From Pseudomonadota bacterium (GTDB taxonomy: Bacteria > Pseudomonadota > Gammaproteobacteria > Burkholderiales > Burkholderiaceae_C): a DNA stretch of 33,165 nt. Every line of letters begins with the position of its first letter. The first letter of the stretch is position 1. Below the pieces are notes generated by a model. That model saw only the letters and a program-made list of their open reading frames with translations, was not told the DNA's origin and made no database searches. This document shows, one piece after another, positions 32,277 to 33,165 of the stretch. The position numbers were made by a program, and so were the translations under genes. Location: positions 1 to 33,165 of the forward strand of contig JAJZEB010000026.1 in assembly GCA_021805805.1 (NCBI GenBank), given 5' to 3'.

Positions 32277-33165
32277 TCAGGGATCGATGCGCAACAGCGC
32301 CTCGCCGGCGCTGACCAGAACGCTTGCTCCAGGCCCCGGCGCCACGCCGTACGGCGTGACCAGCGCGCCGGGCAAGGCTCCGAGCAGCAGGCGATCCTCG
32401 CGCGCGCCCTGCCCGGCCAGGGTGCGCACGCGGCCGGCGCGATCGATCCGGCGCACCTTGTGGTTGCCGCCGTCGGCGACGATGATGTCGCCGCTGACTG
32501 GTTCGATGCAGATCTGCTGCGGTTTGCGCAAGCGCGCTGCGGAACCGACGCCGTCGATGTCGCCCGGCTGCCCCGGCGCACCGGCCAGCGTCGACACCCT
32601 GCCGTCCGGTGCCAGCACGCGCAGGTCGTGGTTGAAGTATTCGCTGACGTACAGCGCACCGTCGCCTGCCACCGCCAGCCCCACCGGGGTATTGAACAGC
32701 GCCTGCGCCGCCCTGCCATCGCGGTGATCGGCAACCCCCGGGGTGCCGGCGACGGTGCGCACCCGACCTGCGCGATCGATGGCGCGCAGCGTGTTGTTGT
32801 AGGCGTCGGCGACCCACAGCTCGTCGCCGAGCAGCGCGACGCCGATCGGATGGTTGAACTGCGCGCGAACGCCGATTCCGTCGGCGAACCCGGGCTCACC
32901 GGCGCGCCCGGCCAGGGTGCGCACGACACCGTCGCGCAGCTCCCGGATGGTGTTGGCGAACGCATCGGCGATGTAGACGACACCGTCGGGGCCGACCGCG
33001 ACCGCATCCGGCCCGACGAAACGGGCCTGAGCGGCGGGGCCGTCGACGCTGCGCCGCTGCTCGGCGGCCCCGGCCACGGTGTGCACGACACCGTCCGCAC
33101 CGATGCGCCGGATCAGTGCATTCGCGGCGTCGGCGACGACGATCGCGCCGTCGCGCGGATCACGC
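32277..33165 (-). CDS. NHL-repeat beta-propeller protein (5' truncated)
   Basis: The minus-strand frame is open from the right edge (first full codon at 33164) to TGA at 32277, giving 295 residues without a start, so the gene begins outside the window. About six NHL-type repeats are visible, each with a pattern like DG-x-(V/I)-Y-(I/V)-ADAxNNxIRxID-x-x-G-x-V-x-T-(V/L)-AG, for example DGVVYIADAFANTIRELRDG and DELWVADAYNNTLRAIDRAG. Such repeats form a beta-propeller. Whether the missing N-terminus carries a signal peptide, a thioredoxin-like domain or a kinase cannot be seen. The propeller may bind a ligand or partner. No catalytic residues are evident. Confidence 0.8.
   Translation of the reverse strand, partial: RDPRDGAIVVADAANALIRRIGADGVVHTVAGAAEQRRSVDGPAAQARFVGPDAVAVGPDGVVYIADAFANTIRELRDGVVRTLAGRAGEPGFADGIGVRAQFNHPIGVALLGDELWVADAYNNTLRAIDRAGRVRTVAGTPGVADHRDGRAAQALFNTPVGLAVAGDGALYVSEYFNHDLRVLAPDGRVSTLAGAPGQPGDIDGVGSAARLRKPQQICIEPVSGDIIVADGGNHKVRRIDRAGRVRTLAGQGAREDRLLLGALPGALVTPYGVAPGPGASVLVSAGEALLRIDP

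Overview
The window is chromosomal DNA of a high-GC Gram-negative bacterium, most likely a betaproteobacterium of the Burkholderiales. The main evidence is the gene order gyrA-serC-pheA-hisC-tyrA-aroA/cmk-rpsA-ihfB-lapA-lapB-rfaE1-rfaD with ompA-ubiG-gph on its divergent flank, plus separate RelA, ZipA, LapA/LapB and heptose-synthesis genes. Coding density is very high, and many neighbouring genes overlap by 4 to 14 bases. I see no prophage, insertion sequence, CRISPR array or integron.

Layout. (1) 1-561: the 3' end of a low-complexity gene. It encodes a Gly/Ala-rich stretch followed by about 30 tetrapeptides of the form Asp-x-(Thr/Ile/Leu)-(Gln/Arg), and its DNA is partly a perfect 12-bp tandem repeat. 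(2) 732-4065, minus strand: an alpha/beta hydrolase, relA (start/stop overlap), tRNA-Val(GAC) and a terminator that can work in both directions. (3) 4184-5516, plus strand: thyA-folA for thymidylate and folate metabolism. (4) 5523-8068: pmbA (minus), divergent from darP-mog (plus). (5) 8101-10285, minus strand: an OmpA-family protein with its own terminator, then ubiG-gph. (6) 10586-24998, plus strand: a long run of genes for DNA topology (gyrA), serine and aromatic amino acid synthesis (serC, pheA, hisC, tyrA, aroA fused to cmk), translation and DNA bending (rpsA, ihfB), and LPS assembly control and ADP-heptose synthesis (lapA, lapB, rfaE1, rfaD). (7) 25026-31701, minus strand: smc-zipA-ligA. 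(8) 31845-32264: queF. (9) 32277-33165: the 3' part of an NHL-repeat beta-propeller gene that runs off the right edge.

How the genes relate. The gyrA-rfaD run couples chromosome maintenance, the shikimate-to-Phe/Tyr branch, ribosome function and outer-membrane LPS control in one direction. A promoter candidate inside the cmk coding region and hairpins before rpsA suggest rpsA also has its own regulation. The hydrolase-relA pair is probably translationally coupled, and a tRNA gene follows relA with its own promoter candidate. smc-zipA-ligA groups chromosome condensation, cell division and DNA ligation.

Most of the window is ordinary housekeeping sequence. The least explained item is the tetrapeptide-repeat protein at the left edge. 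Other points worth a second look are the AroA-Cmk fusion, Gln at GyrA position 83, the rpsA leader, the hydrolase-relA coupling and the truncated NHL protein. I did not find a convincing new multi-gene system.
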